A stretch of DNA of 64,000 bases from Clostridium sp. 'deep sea' (GTDB taxonomy: Bacteria > Bacillota > UBA994 > PWPR01), in assembly GCF_014931565.1 (NCBI RefSeq), contig NZ_CP063353.1, forward strand, positions 1,364,001-1,428,000. The letters are read 5' to 3'. Under the pieces are notes generated by a model, which saw only the letters and a list, made by a program, of their open reading frames with translations, made no database searches and was not told the origin of the DNA. Each line of letters opens with the position of its first letter. Within the stretch, counting starts at the first letter, position 1. This document shows positions 8,825 through 17,465 of the stretch, one piece after another. Position numbers and translations under genes: made by a program.

Positions 8825-9661
8825 CTAGTTATATCTCTCTTGACATATCTCACAAAAATGAGTACTTCTGCCCGCGACTTTTATTCTATCTATAGGATGT
8901 CCACAGGTTAAACATAGTTCATTTTTTCGACCATACACTTGTAACAAAAATTGAAAACTACCTGTTTTGCCAAACCCATCAACATAGTCATTTAGAGTTG
9001 TTCCTCTATGCTCTATTCCATCATTTAATACATCTTTGATGGATTGATGCAAAGCTCTTCTTTTTTGCTCTGGTATTTTACCTGCTGTACTTAAGGGGTG
9101 TATACTGGCTCTAAATAAGGCTTCATCAGTATAAATGTTACCTAATCCTGCTATCATGTGTTGATCGAGTAAAAGAGCTTTAATATTTCGTTTTCTTTGT
9201 TTATTGAGGATTTCATTAAAGCACTCAAATGTAAACTGCTCAGCTAAAGGTTCTGGGCCAAGTCGATGCCAACCTGAGCTTTTGCTTACTTCATCTTCAT
9301 CTCCAATGTAAAGCATGCCAAACTTTCTTACGTCTACAAATCTAAGTTGTTTACCATTGTCTAAATCTATAATAAAATGATTATGCTTTTTAAGCTCTGT
9401 TTCGGGGTCTTCAAATCTTAGTTGACCAGTCATGCGTAGGTGTACTAATAGCCTTAAATCTTTATCGAGGTGAAACATTAAATATTTTCCACGGCGATTA
9501 ATTGACTCAAATATTCTATCTTGTAATAATTCACTAAAAAGATGTGCCTCTGCATTTTTTAGTAATTTAGCATGAGTGAGTTTTGCTGATTTTATTTTTT
9601 TACCTTTTAATAAAGGCAATAATGATCTTCTGATCGTTTCTACTTCTGGTAATTCTGGCAT
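8825..9661 (-). CDS. mutM: formamidopyrimidine-DNA glycosylase (Fpg)
   Basis: Base-excision-repair glycosylase/AP lyase removing oxidised purines such as 8-oxoguanine. After Met removal the protein begins PELPEVETI with the catalytic N-terminal proline and glutamate. The conserved lysine is in RGKYLMFHL near residue 59 and the helix-two-turn-helix in LLDQHMIAGLGNIYTDEALF near 160-180. The C-terminal zinc finger has Cys pairs in CLTCG and CEICQ. Full length at 278 residues. The start codon lies inside the last codons of polA (22-base overlap), the usual Firmicute order polA-mutM-coaE. Confidence 0.97.
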   Translation of the reverse strand: MPELPEVETIRRSLLPLLKGKKIKSAKLTHAKLLKNAEAHLFSELLQDRIFESINRRGKYLMFHLDKDLRLLVHLRMTGQLRFEDPETELKKHNHFIIDLDNGKQLRFVDVRKFGMLYIGDEDEVSKSSGWHRLGPEPLAEQFTFECFNEILNKQRKRNIKALLLDQHMIAGLGNIYTDEALFRASIHPLSTAGKIPEQKRRALHQSIKDVLNDGIEHRGTTLNDYVDGFGKTGSFQFLLQVYGRKNELCLTCGHPIDRIKVAGRSTHFCEICQERYN

Positions 9662-12240
9662 TTATATTCCTCCATTTGATACCAATTAACGCCAACCTTA
9701 ACATCTACTTTAATTGGCACACTTAACTGCATTGCATTTTTCATAGTTTTTTCTAAAAGATCTGCTATCTCCGGTAACTCTTCTTTTGTAACCTCTAATA
9801 TTAATTCATCATGTACTTGTAGTAACATTCTACTTTTATATTTGCCTTTTAATAATGCGTGCTGTAACCTAACCATAGCTAGTTTTATTAAGTCAGCAGC
9901 ACTACCTTGAATAGGAGTATTTGTTGCAATACGCTCAGCAAACGATCGCTGATGATAATTACGACTATTAATATTAGGTAAATACCTTCTTCTGTTTAAA
10001 ATGGTTTCTACATAGCCATTGCTTTTTGCATCTACTACTGTTTGATCTAAATAAGCTCTTACTGCTTTATATCTTTCGAAATAGTTATTTATATACACTG
10101 CAGCTTCTTTACGTGATACCTTAATATCTCTTGCCAAACCATAGTCGCTCATACCATATACAATGCCAAAATTTACTGCCTTAGCTCTAGCACGCATTTC
10201 TCTATCTACTTTATCTGTAGTTACATTAAATACTTCGGATGCAGTACGAGTATGAATATCCTCATTCTTAGTAAAGGAATCCGTTAAAATAGGGTCTCCT
10301 GACATATGGGCAAGTATTCTTAGCTCAATTTGAGAGTAATCGGCTGCTAATAAAAAATCATAATCAGTGCTTGGAACAAAAGCTCTTCTTATTCTACGAC
10401 CTTCTTCTAATCTTATAGGAATATTTTGAAGATTTGGTTCTGTACTGCTTAATCTACCTGTTGCTGTAACAGTTTGATTAAAGGTAGTATGAATTTTTCC
10501 TTGTTCAGTAATTAAGGTAATTAAACCATCTACATAAGTTGATTTTAACTTAGCTAATTGACGATAATGGATTATTAAAGCTGGTAGCTCATGCTCTAAA
10601 GCTAATGTTTCAAGCACCTCTTGTGAGGTAGAGTACCCAGTTTTTGTTTTTTTAATAACGGGTAAGCCTAGTTTATCAAATAATATTAATCCCAATTGTT
10701 TGGGTGAGTTAATATTAAACTCTTCTCCAGCTAAATCATATATTTTGGTTGTTAGCTGATTTATGCGTATATTAAGTTCGGTAGCCATATCTTTTAATAC
10801 ATTACTGTCTACTGAAATTCCATTCTCTTCTACTTGAGCTAAAACAGTTGCTAAAGGTAACTCCACCTCACAGTATAGCTCGTTTAAAAATAATTCTTCA
10901 ATTTTTTTACTCATTACCATGTACAAGTCAGGTATATAACTTACTGCTTGTAATAGCGATTGGTTTAATGCCTGAATACTTATATTTTTCTCTGGTAAGT
11001 ACTTTGAAATTAAGAGTGGTAAACTGTATTTGGCAGAGGTTGGGTCAAGTACGTAGCCAGCTAACTCTGTATCAAAAATAATACCCTTAATTTCAATATT
11101 TACTTTATTAAAATAATGTACAGCTTGCTTTAATCCATGGGTGACTTTTTTAATATTTACATTAGTTAACACATCAACCCACTGTTTTGACTGCCAAATA
11201 TCAGTATTGAACTGGTATAATTTATTGTTATCAATTACATAAAGTTGGTCGGTATCAGGGTTTAGAAAAAAGCTTAAACAATTTATATTATTTAAGAGCT
11301 CAATTTCATTTTCTTTATTAACAATTATAACTTGCAACTCTTTTAAGTCTTCTATTTTTTCATTAAGTTGCTCATTTTGGTTTAAGTCTTGCAGAAATTT
11401 ATTAAACTCTAGTTTTGTATATAATTTATAAAGTTCATTTGTATTAACTTCGTTCACCTCAATGTCTAACCATTCAAAATCCACAGGAGCTTTTCTGTCA
11501 ATTTTAGCTAATTTATAACTCATAAAGGCCAACTCTTTATTATCGGCTAGTTTTTTAGGTAATGCCTTGCCTTTAACTTTATCTATATTGTTGTAAACCT
11601 CTTCTATGTTGTGATATTCAGTTATTAGTTTTAAAGCAGTTTTTTCACCCACACCAGGTACCCCTGGTATGTTATCTGACTTATCTCCCATTAACGCCTT
11701 TACATCTATTAACTGCTGAGGCGTTATACCATATTTAGTTTTAATAGCATTAAGGTTCATTTCGTCAATATCGCTTATGCCTTTTTTGGTATAGTATACA
11801 GCTGTGTTTTTGTCTACCAACTGGTATAAATCTCGATCACCAGTAATAATAATTGTTTGAATATCTCCTTTTTGCTCAGCCACCTTCGAAATAGTACCAA
11901 TTATATCGTCTGCTTCATAACCCTCTAGTTTAATTTGTTTAATGTTATGGGCATCTAGTAATTGCTCAATGTATTCAATTTGCTCATGTAACTCATCTGG
12001 CATTTTGCCACGTGTTCCTTTGTAATCTGCAAAAATTTCGTTTCTAAACGTTGTTTTACTTTTATCAAAAGCTACAATAATATAATCTGGCTGTATATCT
12101 TTATATATTTTTTTGAGCATACTTGTAAATCCATAGCTTGCATTTGTAAATATGCCAGATGCTGTTTGCATAGATAAAGGCAAAGCATAAAAGGCTCTAA
12201 ATGCTAAGCTGTGTCCATCAATTAATACTAATTTTTTCAT
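9640..12240 (-). CDS. polA: DNA polymerase I
   Basis: Repair and Okazaki-fragment polymerase of 866 residues. Domains in order: 5'-3' nuclease (residues 1-290, with LIDGHSLAFRAFYALP and the DKSDNIPGVPGVGEKTA helix-hairpin-helix), a middle exonuclease-like domain, and the polymerase domain (about 450-866) with motif A AADYSQIELRILAH, motif B RAKAVNFGIVYG and motif C LLQVHDEL. The middle domain lacks the D-x-E proofreading pair (the expected site reads LSFFLNPDTD), so 3'-5' exonuclease activity is probably absent, as in Bacillus-type enzymes. First gene of the polA-mutM-coaE-SLT operon. Confidence 0.97.
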   Translation of the reverse strand: MKKLVLIDGHSLAFRAFYALPLSMQTASGIFTNASYGFTSMLKKIYKDIQPDYIIVAFDKSKTTFRNEIFADYKGTRGKMPDELHEQIEYIEQLLDAHNIKQIKLEGYEADDIIGTISKVAEQKGDIQTIIITGDRDLYQLVDKNTAVYYTKKGISDIDEMNLNAIKTKYGITPQQLIDVKALMGDKSDNIPGVPGVGEKTALKLITEYHNIEEVYNNIDKVKGKALPKKLADNKELAFMSYKLAKIDRKAPVDFEWLDIEVNEVNTNELYKLYTKLEFNKFLQDLNQNEQLNEKIEDLKELQVIIVNKENEIELLNNINCLSFFLNPDTDQLYVIDNNKLYQFNTDIWQSKQWVDVLTNVNIKKVTHGLKQAVHYFNKVNIEIKGIIFDTELAGYVLDPTSAKYSLPLLISKYLPEKNISIQALNQSLLQAVSYIPDLYMVMSKKIEELFLNELYCEVELPLATVLAQVEENGISVDSNVLKDMATELNIRINQLTTKIYDLAGEEFNINSPKQLGLILFDKLGLPVIKKTKTGYSTSQEVLETLALEHELPALIIHYRQLAKLKSTYVDGLITLITEQGKIHTTFNQTVTATGRLSSTEPNLQNIPIRLEEGRRIRRAFVPSTDYDFLLAADYSQIELRILAHMSGDPILTDSFTKNEDIHTRTASEVFNVTTDKVDREMRARAKAVNFGIVYGMSDYGLARDIKVSRKEAAVYINNYFERYKAVRAYLDQTVVDAKSNGYVETILNRRRYLPNINSRNYHQRSFAERIATNTPIQGSAADLIKLAMVRLQHALLKGKYKSRMLLQVHDELILEVTKEELPEIADLLEKTMKNAMQLSVPIKVDVKVGVNWYQMEEYKCQNYQK

Positions 12241-12281
12241 ATATATTTACCCCCATCTTCTTAGGAAAAGTTTTAAATATC

Positions 12282-12309
12282 AAAAAAGCCACCTTAACAG
12301 GCAGCTTTA
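12282..12309 (-). terminator. terminator after the SIMPL gene
   Basis: AAGCTGCC pairs with GGTGGCTT (two G-U pairs) around TGTTAA, followed by T6 on the leftward strand. Located between the SIMPL gene and polA, separating the two operons. Confidence 0.8.
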
Positions 12310-12451
12310 AGAAATTGACAAAATCAATAAATACCAGTGTCGATTAAAATATAATATATAAGTAGCATTACAATTAACTATTGCTGATTATAATCTTATT
12401 ACACTCGACTTTTAAGCTACCGTTTGGTAACTTTAATTATAGCATGTGCTC

Positions 12452-13186
12452 TTACTGAATAGCAAAAGATACAGATACTCTAGCTGTTAATTCTACATCG
12501 CCAGCCTCTATTGGAGTAGATACATCATTGGCAACGCTTTTTACCATTTCTACATTATAGTCAACAGTTCTATACCAGTTACCACCAATACTATTTTCAT
12601 TAATTGAAATGACCACACCGCGTGTAGCACCAGCTGCTTTTACTAATACATCAGCTTTTTCAGTAGCATTTTTTACTGCCATCTCTAAAAGTTGCATTTT
12701 AATTTCATCTTGGTCAGCAACTGTAAATCTAGGAGAGCTAACTCTAGTAGCACCAGCTTTTACAGCTATATCAAGTAAGTTGCCTACATCTTTAATATCT
12801 TTTGTTTCAAATTTTATATTGTTTGTTACTCTATATCCATCGTTTACGCGTTTGTTATCTTCCCAATGGCTAATTGGATATAAACCATATCCGTTTGTTG
12901 AAATTGTATCTTCATCAATACCAGCATCTTTTAAAGCTTTTATAACCTTATTCATTGCTAAGGCATTTTTAGATGATGCTAACTGAGCAGATTTATTCTC
13001 TGTTTCAACAGCAACAGATAAAATTGCTAAGTTAGGCTCTATTTTTAACTCAGCTTCACCAGTAACTGATACTTGACGTTCGTATCTATTTTCAGCAGCT
13101 GAAGTAGTTGGTGTATTAAAACTAAAAACAGTTACTAATACTGCACACATAGCGATTGTAGCAATTAAAACACTAGTTTTTTTCAT
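12452..13186 (-). CDS. SIMPL-domain (DUF541) exported protein
   Basis: Secreted or cell-envelope protein of 244 residues with a cleavable-type signal peptide (MKKTSVLIATIAMCAVLVTVFS) and an AxA-like end near SAAE. The rest is a single SIMPL/DUF541 domain: RQVSVTGEAELKIEPNLAILSVAVET near the start (typical 'G-x-G-x/ V-x-P-D-x-A' opening), VTNNIKF in the middle and PIEAGDVELTARVSVSFAIQ at the C-terminus. The biochemical role of the family is poorly defined; some members influence oxidative-stress tolerance or oligomerise. It follows the sigma/anti-sigma pair by 21 bases and is probably part of that operon, hence perhaps envelope-stress related (inference). Confidence 0.88.
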   Translation of the reverse strand: MKKTSVLIATIAMCAVLVTVFSFNTPTTSAAENRYERQVSVTGEAELKIEPNLAILSVAVETENKSAQLASSKNALAMNKVIKALKDAGIDEDTISTNGYGLYPISHWEDNKRVNDGYRVTNNIKFETKDIKDVGNLLDIAVKAGATRVSSPRFTVADQDEIKMQLLEMAVKNATEKADVLVKAAGATRGVVISINENSIGGNWYRTVDYNVEMVKSVANDVSTPIEAGDVELTARVSVSFAIQ

Positions 13187-13207
13187 TATTGTAGACCTCC
13201 AAATAGT

Positions 13208-14056
13208 TTAAGCTTTTTTTGGGCGCGAGTACCAAAGCAAAATTAAAGAAAACATAATCCCACTAACAGAAATTGCTATCCTGTCTTTTGGTATTTTTTC
13301 ATACCAATTATTCACTATTTCTTTTGTATTAGCTGAGCTTGAACAGATTTTTGCTGTATCCACACCATTATAGTTAGTTTTAGTTTTTATAATTTCTTTT
13401 GATGGTGTAAAAATAGCTTTTGAACTCTTTAATCTGTTGTCTCCGTTGTCTTTAGGAAGCATATCTTCATTAATAGCTTTTTCTATATCTTGATTCCTTG
13501 GGGCTGTAAGTTCTGATTGTTGCTTAATTTCTCTATCTTTGGCTGGATTAACTGCTTTACTGTTAATATCACCACCATTGTTAGAGTCCACTTTTGGACC
13601 ACTCTCATCTATTATAGTGTAAGTGGTTGGTGGCTCACTTTTTGCATCACTTAAAATAGAAAACGTACTCGGTTCATTATTATTTACACTTTCAATAAAG
13701 TTCATAGGTGCTGCGTCAGAGGTATTATTTGCTGCAAATAACGGCTGTAAACCCGTGGCTATTGAAACTGTAAACAAGATAAGTGCTGCAACAGCACGCT
13801 TCCACTGCCAACCAATCTGCTTAGCCTTAGTAGTTTCACTTTTGACAATTGACTGCATAACATTCTTACGTATTCTCTCAGGCGGATCCACTTCTGGGAT
13901 ATCGTTGAATGTTATTTGTACTTCTTGAATATAATGCAGTAATGAACTACACTCTGAACACTGCGCAAGGTGAATAGAGACTTGATTATACTCTTCTTCA
14001 CTGAGTTCTTTATCTAAATATGATGTAAGTAATTCTTGTACTTTATCACAAGTCAT
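13208..14056 (-). CDS. zinc-finger (zf-HC2) anti-sigma factor
   Basis: Predicted membrane anti-sigma factor paired with the ECF sigma upstream. The start at 14056 is supported by AGGAGGGATAG just before the ATG; the longer frame from 14110 overlaps the sigma gene. The N-terminal zinc-binding anti-sigma domain has the HxxxCxxC motif as HLAQCSEC near residues 30-37. A first hydrophobic helix lies near residues 89-107 (AVAALILFTVSIATGLQPLF) and a second near the C-terminus (IAISVSGIMFSLILLWYS). Between them is a low-complexity, Ser/Thr/Asn-rich stretch exposed outside the cell. Two-helix topology is less common than the one-helix RsiW type. Confidence 0.85.
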   Translation of the reverse strand: MTCDKVQELLTSYLDKELSEEEYNQVSIHLAQCSECSSLLHYIQEVQITFNDIPEVDPPERIRKNVMQSIVKSETTKAKQIGWQWKRAVAALILFTVSIATGLQPLFAANNTSDAAPMNFIESVNNNEPSTFSILSDAKSEPPTTYTIIDESGPKVDSNNGGDINSKAVNPAKDREIKQQSELTAPRNQDIEKAINEDMLPKDNGDNRLKSSKAIFTPSKEIIKTKTNYNGVDTAKICSSSANTKEIVNNWYEKIPKDRIAISVSGIMFSLILLWYSRPKKA

Positions 14057-14069
14057 CTCTATCCCTCCT

Positions 14070-14669
14070 TTACTTGGTCTGACGCAATAGGGGTGGCAAA
14101 AGTTCCCCACTATTTTTAAGAATTTTTGAAACTTTGATTCTCGCGCGATTTAATCGGGACTTTACTGTGCCTTCAGCTATATTTAATTGGTCTCCAATTT
14201 CTTTGTAACTAAAACCTTTTATGTCTCTTAAAACTATTATATCTCTGTGAGCTGGTTCTAGTGAAGCAATTGCCTCTACAATAGCTTTTCTCAACTCATC
14301 TCTTGTAACTGAATCAGCTGGGTTGCTACTAACATCGGTATCTGGAATGTCAATATCTCTTCTATTATCATCATTATCAGTATGTATTGAAACGATAGTT
14401 ACTTTTTTCCTTTTTCTCAAAAAATCATAGCTTACATTAGTAACTATTCTACATACCCATGTACTAAATTTTGAATCATTTCTAAAGGTTTTTAATGATT
14501 TATAGGCCCTAATAAATGCCTCTTGAGTTGCATCTGCTGCATCCTCATAATTTCCTAAAATGCGTAAAGATAAATTAAAAACTTTTTTTTCGTATCGTTT
14601 CATTAAAATATCGTAAGCTTCATTGTCTCCATTTAATACTTGCTTAATTAAAAAACTATCTTCTTGCAT
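14070..14669 (-). CDS. ECF sigma factor, SigW-like
   Basis: An RNA polymerase sigma factor of 199 residues. Region 2 includes YEKKVFNLSLRILGNYEDAADATQEAF (core DAADATQEAFIRAYKSL near residues 42-58) and the promoter-melting segment FSTWVCRIVTNVSYDFLRKR. Region 4 carries the helix-turn-helix GFSYKEIGDQLNIAEGTVKSRLNRAR near 150-175. A linker with the acidic stretch TDNDDNRRDIDIPDTD joins the two, as in SigW/RpoE-type proteins. It is followed by its likely anti-sigma partner after 13 bases and by the SIMPL gene. Confidence 0.93.
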   Translation of the reverse strand: MQEDSFLIKQVLNGDNEAYDILMKRYEKKVFNLSLRILGNYEDAADATQEAFIRAYKSLKTFRNDSKFSTWVCRIVTNVSYDFLRKRKKVTIVSIHTDNDDNRRDIDIPDTDVSSNPADSVTRDELRKAIVEAIASLEPAHRDIIVLRDIKGFSYKEIGDQLNIAEGTVKSRLNRARIKVSKILKNSGELLPPLLRQTK

Positions 14670-15087
14670 GCTACCCTCCCCCTTCTACCATCTCTAACAT
14701 AAAGGTTAATATTGTTTAAATTATCGTAAAGTTTTATTAAAATATATAATATAAGTTTGCTGGTGGTAGAATATAGCCTATTAAATCTATTTTTAAATAC
14801 TAAAATTAATATAAGTACTTATTCAAACTAGTTAAAAATCATAACACAGTCGTTAATTTGTAATCAATCTCTATTATATAATAATTTTTGCCATTTTATT
14901 AGCATAGTTTAATTTTTTAATACTCTTTTTTACTCTGCTAACCTTAATTTTTATTAAGCTTATAAATTCATTACGAAAATTAATCTTAATAATGTTATTT
15001 TATAACAATAAAGCTATAATATGTTGCATTATTTAGGTATAAACTACTTCATATATCAATGTAGCATATCTGGTCATTATCAAAGTA
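14670..15087. other. intergenic stretch between divergent genes
   Basis: About 420 bases of very AT-rich DNA between the leftward sigma operon and the rightward YhbY gene. I find no gene or convincing structure apart from the YhbY promoter at its right end; promoter elements of the sigma operon must lie here but none stands out. Confidence 0.6.
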
Positions 15088-15117
15088 TTGTCATTTTGGT
15101 CTTAAACATGTTACAAT
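15088..15117 (+). promoter_or_regulatory. candidate sigma-A promoter for YhbY gene
   Basis: TTGTCA (15088-15093) and TACAAT (15112-15117) are separated by 18 bases and lie about 40 bases before the YhbY start. Both boxes are one base from consensus. Confidence 0.55.
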
Positions 15118-15155
15118 TGTCGTATTATCGTCGCATTATAAAAAGGAGATTTTTA

Positions 15156-15452
15156 ATGTTAACAAGTAAACAACGAGCTTATTTACGCTCATTAGCTCAT
15201 CATTTAGAGCCTAAATTATATATTGGAAAAAACTTTATTAATGACAATCTAATTAAACAAGCCGATGATTATTTAACTAAAAACGAATTAATGAAGTGTT
15301 CAGTTCAACAAAATATTGAAGCTGATACTAAAGAAATTGCACTTGAATTAGCCAATTCTGTAAACGCTGAAATAGCTCAAGTAATTGGTAGAAAGTTTGT
15401 TATTTTTAGAAGAAATAATGAAGATCCAATAATCAACTTGCCTAGTAAGTAA
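15156..15452 (+). CDS. yhbY: YhbY/CRS1-family RNA-binding protein
   Basis: Small RNA-binding protein of 98 residues associated in bacteria with 50S ribosome assembly. The whole protein is a single CRM domain: MLTSKQRAYLRSLAHHLEP at the start, KLYIGKNFINDNLIKQADDYL with the GxxG-like loop replaced by the typical IGK turn, and VIGRKFVIFRRN near the end. The ATG at 15156 is preceded by AAAAGGAGAT; the in-frame extension back to 15021 lacks a site and is not family-like. It is read alone, towards the leftward ABC exporter genes. Confidence 0.93.
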   Translation: MLTSKQRAYLRSLAHHLEPKLYIGKNFINDNLIKQADDYLTKNELMKCSVQQNIEADTKEIALELANSVNAEIAQVIGRKFVIFRRNNEDPIINLPSK

Positions 15453-15630
15453 TGTTTATTATTAACAATCCATAATCTATATGATTTTGGATTGTTTGTT
15501 TATTGTTACTTTTTCTTCTTAAAGTGTGTAATATTCAACTAATAGAGTAGCTTATATGTTTTTTTCAAGGTCAAAATAGCTTATATTTATGTAATACTTT
15601 AATTACTCTTTATTTTACCACAAATACAAT

Positions 15631-15672
15631 AAAAAAAAGCAAAATTAATTGCTACTAATTCTGCTTTTTTAT
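15631..15672. terminator. bidirectional terminator between YhbY and ABC exporter
   Basis: A run of A, an imperfect hairpin (AGCAGAATTAGT / AATTAATTTTGCT on the leftward strand) and a run of T give a terminator that can serve both converging genes. Confidence 0.65.
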
Positions 15673-15682
15673 TTTACTTAAC

Positions 15683-17464
15683 TTATATTGCTTTCTCTAA
15701 GCTTTTATACTGAACTAGGTTTAAATCATAATACATGCCTTTTTTACTCATTAATGACTCATGGGTTCCTGACTCTGCTATTAAACCATTTTCAATAACC
15801 ATAATTAAATCTGCATTTCTAATAGTAGATAATCTGTGAGCTATAACAAACGATGTTCTGCCTATTAGTACTTTTTGTATGGCATCCTGTATTAACTTCT
15901 CAGTTTTAGTATCAATACTCGAGGTTGCCTCATCTAAAATAATTATACGGGGATCAGCCAGAATCGCTCTAGCAAAACTAACTAACTGTCGTTGTCCAAC
16001 ACTTAAACGAGACCCTCGTTCATGCACCTCAGTTTCATATCCTTTATCAAATTCTATAATAAATTCATGGGCATTGGCTAATTTTGCGGCCTCAATTATC
16101 TCTTCCTCGGTAGCATTAGGCTTTCCATATGCAATATTATCTTTTATTGTGCCTGAAAAAATCAAGGGATCTTGTAATACAATACTCATTTGATATCTCA
16201 GGGAGTTCATTGTTACATTTTTTATGTCTAACCCATCTATTAAAATACTGCCATCTAAAATATCATAAAACCTTGGGATTAAATTAATTATGGTGCTTTT
16301 TCCTGCACCCGTAGCTCCAACTAGGGCTATCGTTTGTCCCTGTTTTACCTTAAAACTAACCCCCTTTAAGACCTCAATATTAGCATCGTAACCAAACTTA
16401 ACATTTTTAAATTCAACATCACCTTTTATTTTTGGCATATTTTGTGCTGTTATTTTATTTTTAATTTCAGGTTCTTGGTCAAGTATGGAAAATACTCTCT
16501 CAGCTGAAGCCATAGCAACTAATAAAACATTATAAAAATTACTTAAATTTCTAATAGGTTCCCAAAACCATTTTACATAAGAAATAAATGCTACCAAAAC
16601 CCCTGGTGATATATCTGCTTTAAAAATAAATGTTGCACCTGCTATATAAATAATACAAGAACCAATAGCACTACAAATCTCTACCGCAGGTCTTAATAAA
16701 AGGCTTGTTCTGGTGGCCTTAATTTGAGCAGAGGTATAATCGTTATTAACTTCATCAAAAGATGAAGAACTACTATCTTCTTGAGTAAAAGCCTGTATAG
16801 TCCTCATACCACTTATTGATTCTTGTAAAAAAGCATTCATACTAGATCTTTTGCTGCGGGCAACTCGCCAATTATCTCTAACATGGCTTCGTAGTTTAAA
16901 GCCAATATAAAAGAGCAGTGGTAGTATTACAAAAGTATACAAAGCCAGTTGCCAATGCATGTATAACATTATACCCATAATCATCGCGAGCGTTATAATA
17001 TCATTTATAAACTGAACTATGCCAGATGTTAAAAGCTCATTTAGGTTTTCAACATCAGATGTTAATCGAGTCATTAGTTTTCCAGCTGGTCTGCTATCAT
17101 AAAATCTTAATGATAACTTCTGAATATGATTAAATAACTCTTGACGAATATTATAAATAACTGATTGACCCGTTTTATTAAGTAGCTTGGTTCTAAAGTG
17201 AGCGCCTACAGCTAAGAGCACTCTTAAAGCTAAAAATGTGATGCCCAACATATTTAAGTATTGAAGATTTTTTTGAGGTAAAGCCTTGTCTATTACCTCT
17301 TTTATTAAGATAGGTCCAGACATCTCCACTAAAGAAACCCCCACCATAATAACAAGGGTTATTATGAGATATTTTATAAATGGTTTTAGGTATTTAACAA
17401 GGCGTTTAAAATTATCTAAATCAAACTCTTGTTTATAAACATCTCTTTTATCAAAATCTCTCAT
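15683..17464 (-). CDS. ABC exporter half-transporter, consensus-type subunit
   Basis: Fused membrane and ATPase half of a heterodimeric multidrug-type exporter (593 residues). Residues 30-320 are a six-helix ABC transmembrane domain containing the LSLRFYDSRPAGKLMTRLTSD coupling region (core RPAGKLMTRLTSD); the ATPase has Walker A GATGAGKST near 378, signature LSVGQRQL near 480 and Walker B IIILDEAT with the catalytic glutamate. The serine-glycine signature is altered to LSVGQ, while the partner has LSGGQ. It starts one base after the partner gene ends. Relatives such as BmrCD/TM287-288 export drugs or lipids; the substrate here is unknown. Confidence 0.92.
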   Translation of the reverse strand: MRDFDKRDVYKQEFDLDNFKRLVKYLKPFIKYLIITLVIMVGVSLVEMSGPILIKEVIDKALPQKNLQYLNMLGITFLALRVLLAVGAHFRTKLLNKTGQSVIYNIRQELFNHIQKLSLRFYDSRPAGKLMTRLTSDVENLNELLTSGIVQFINDIITLAMIMGIMLYMHWQLALYTFVILPLLFYIGFKLRSHVRDNWRVARSKRSSMNAFLQESISGMRTIQAFTQEDSSSSSFDEVNNDYTSAQIKATRTSLLLRPAVEICSAIGSCIIYIAGATFIFKADISPGVLVAFISYVKWFWEPIRNLSNFYNVLLVAMASAERVFSILDQEPEIKNKITAQNMPKIKGDVEFKNVKFGYDANIEVLKGVSFKVKQGQTIALVGATGAGKSTIINLIPRFYDILDGSILIDGLDIKNVTMNSLRYQMSIVLQDPLIFSGTIKDNIAYGKPNATEEEIIEAAKLANAHEFIIEFDKGYETEVHERGSRLSVGQRQLVSFARAILADPRIIILDEATSSIDTKTEKLIQDAIQKVLIGRTSFVIAHRLSTIRNADLIMVIENGLIAESGTHESLMSKKGMYYDLNLVQYKSLEKAI

Positions 17465-17465
17465 C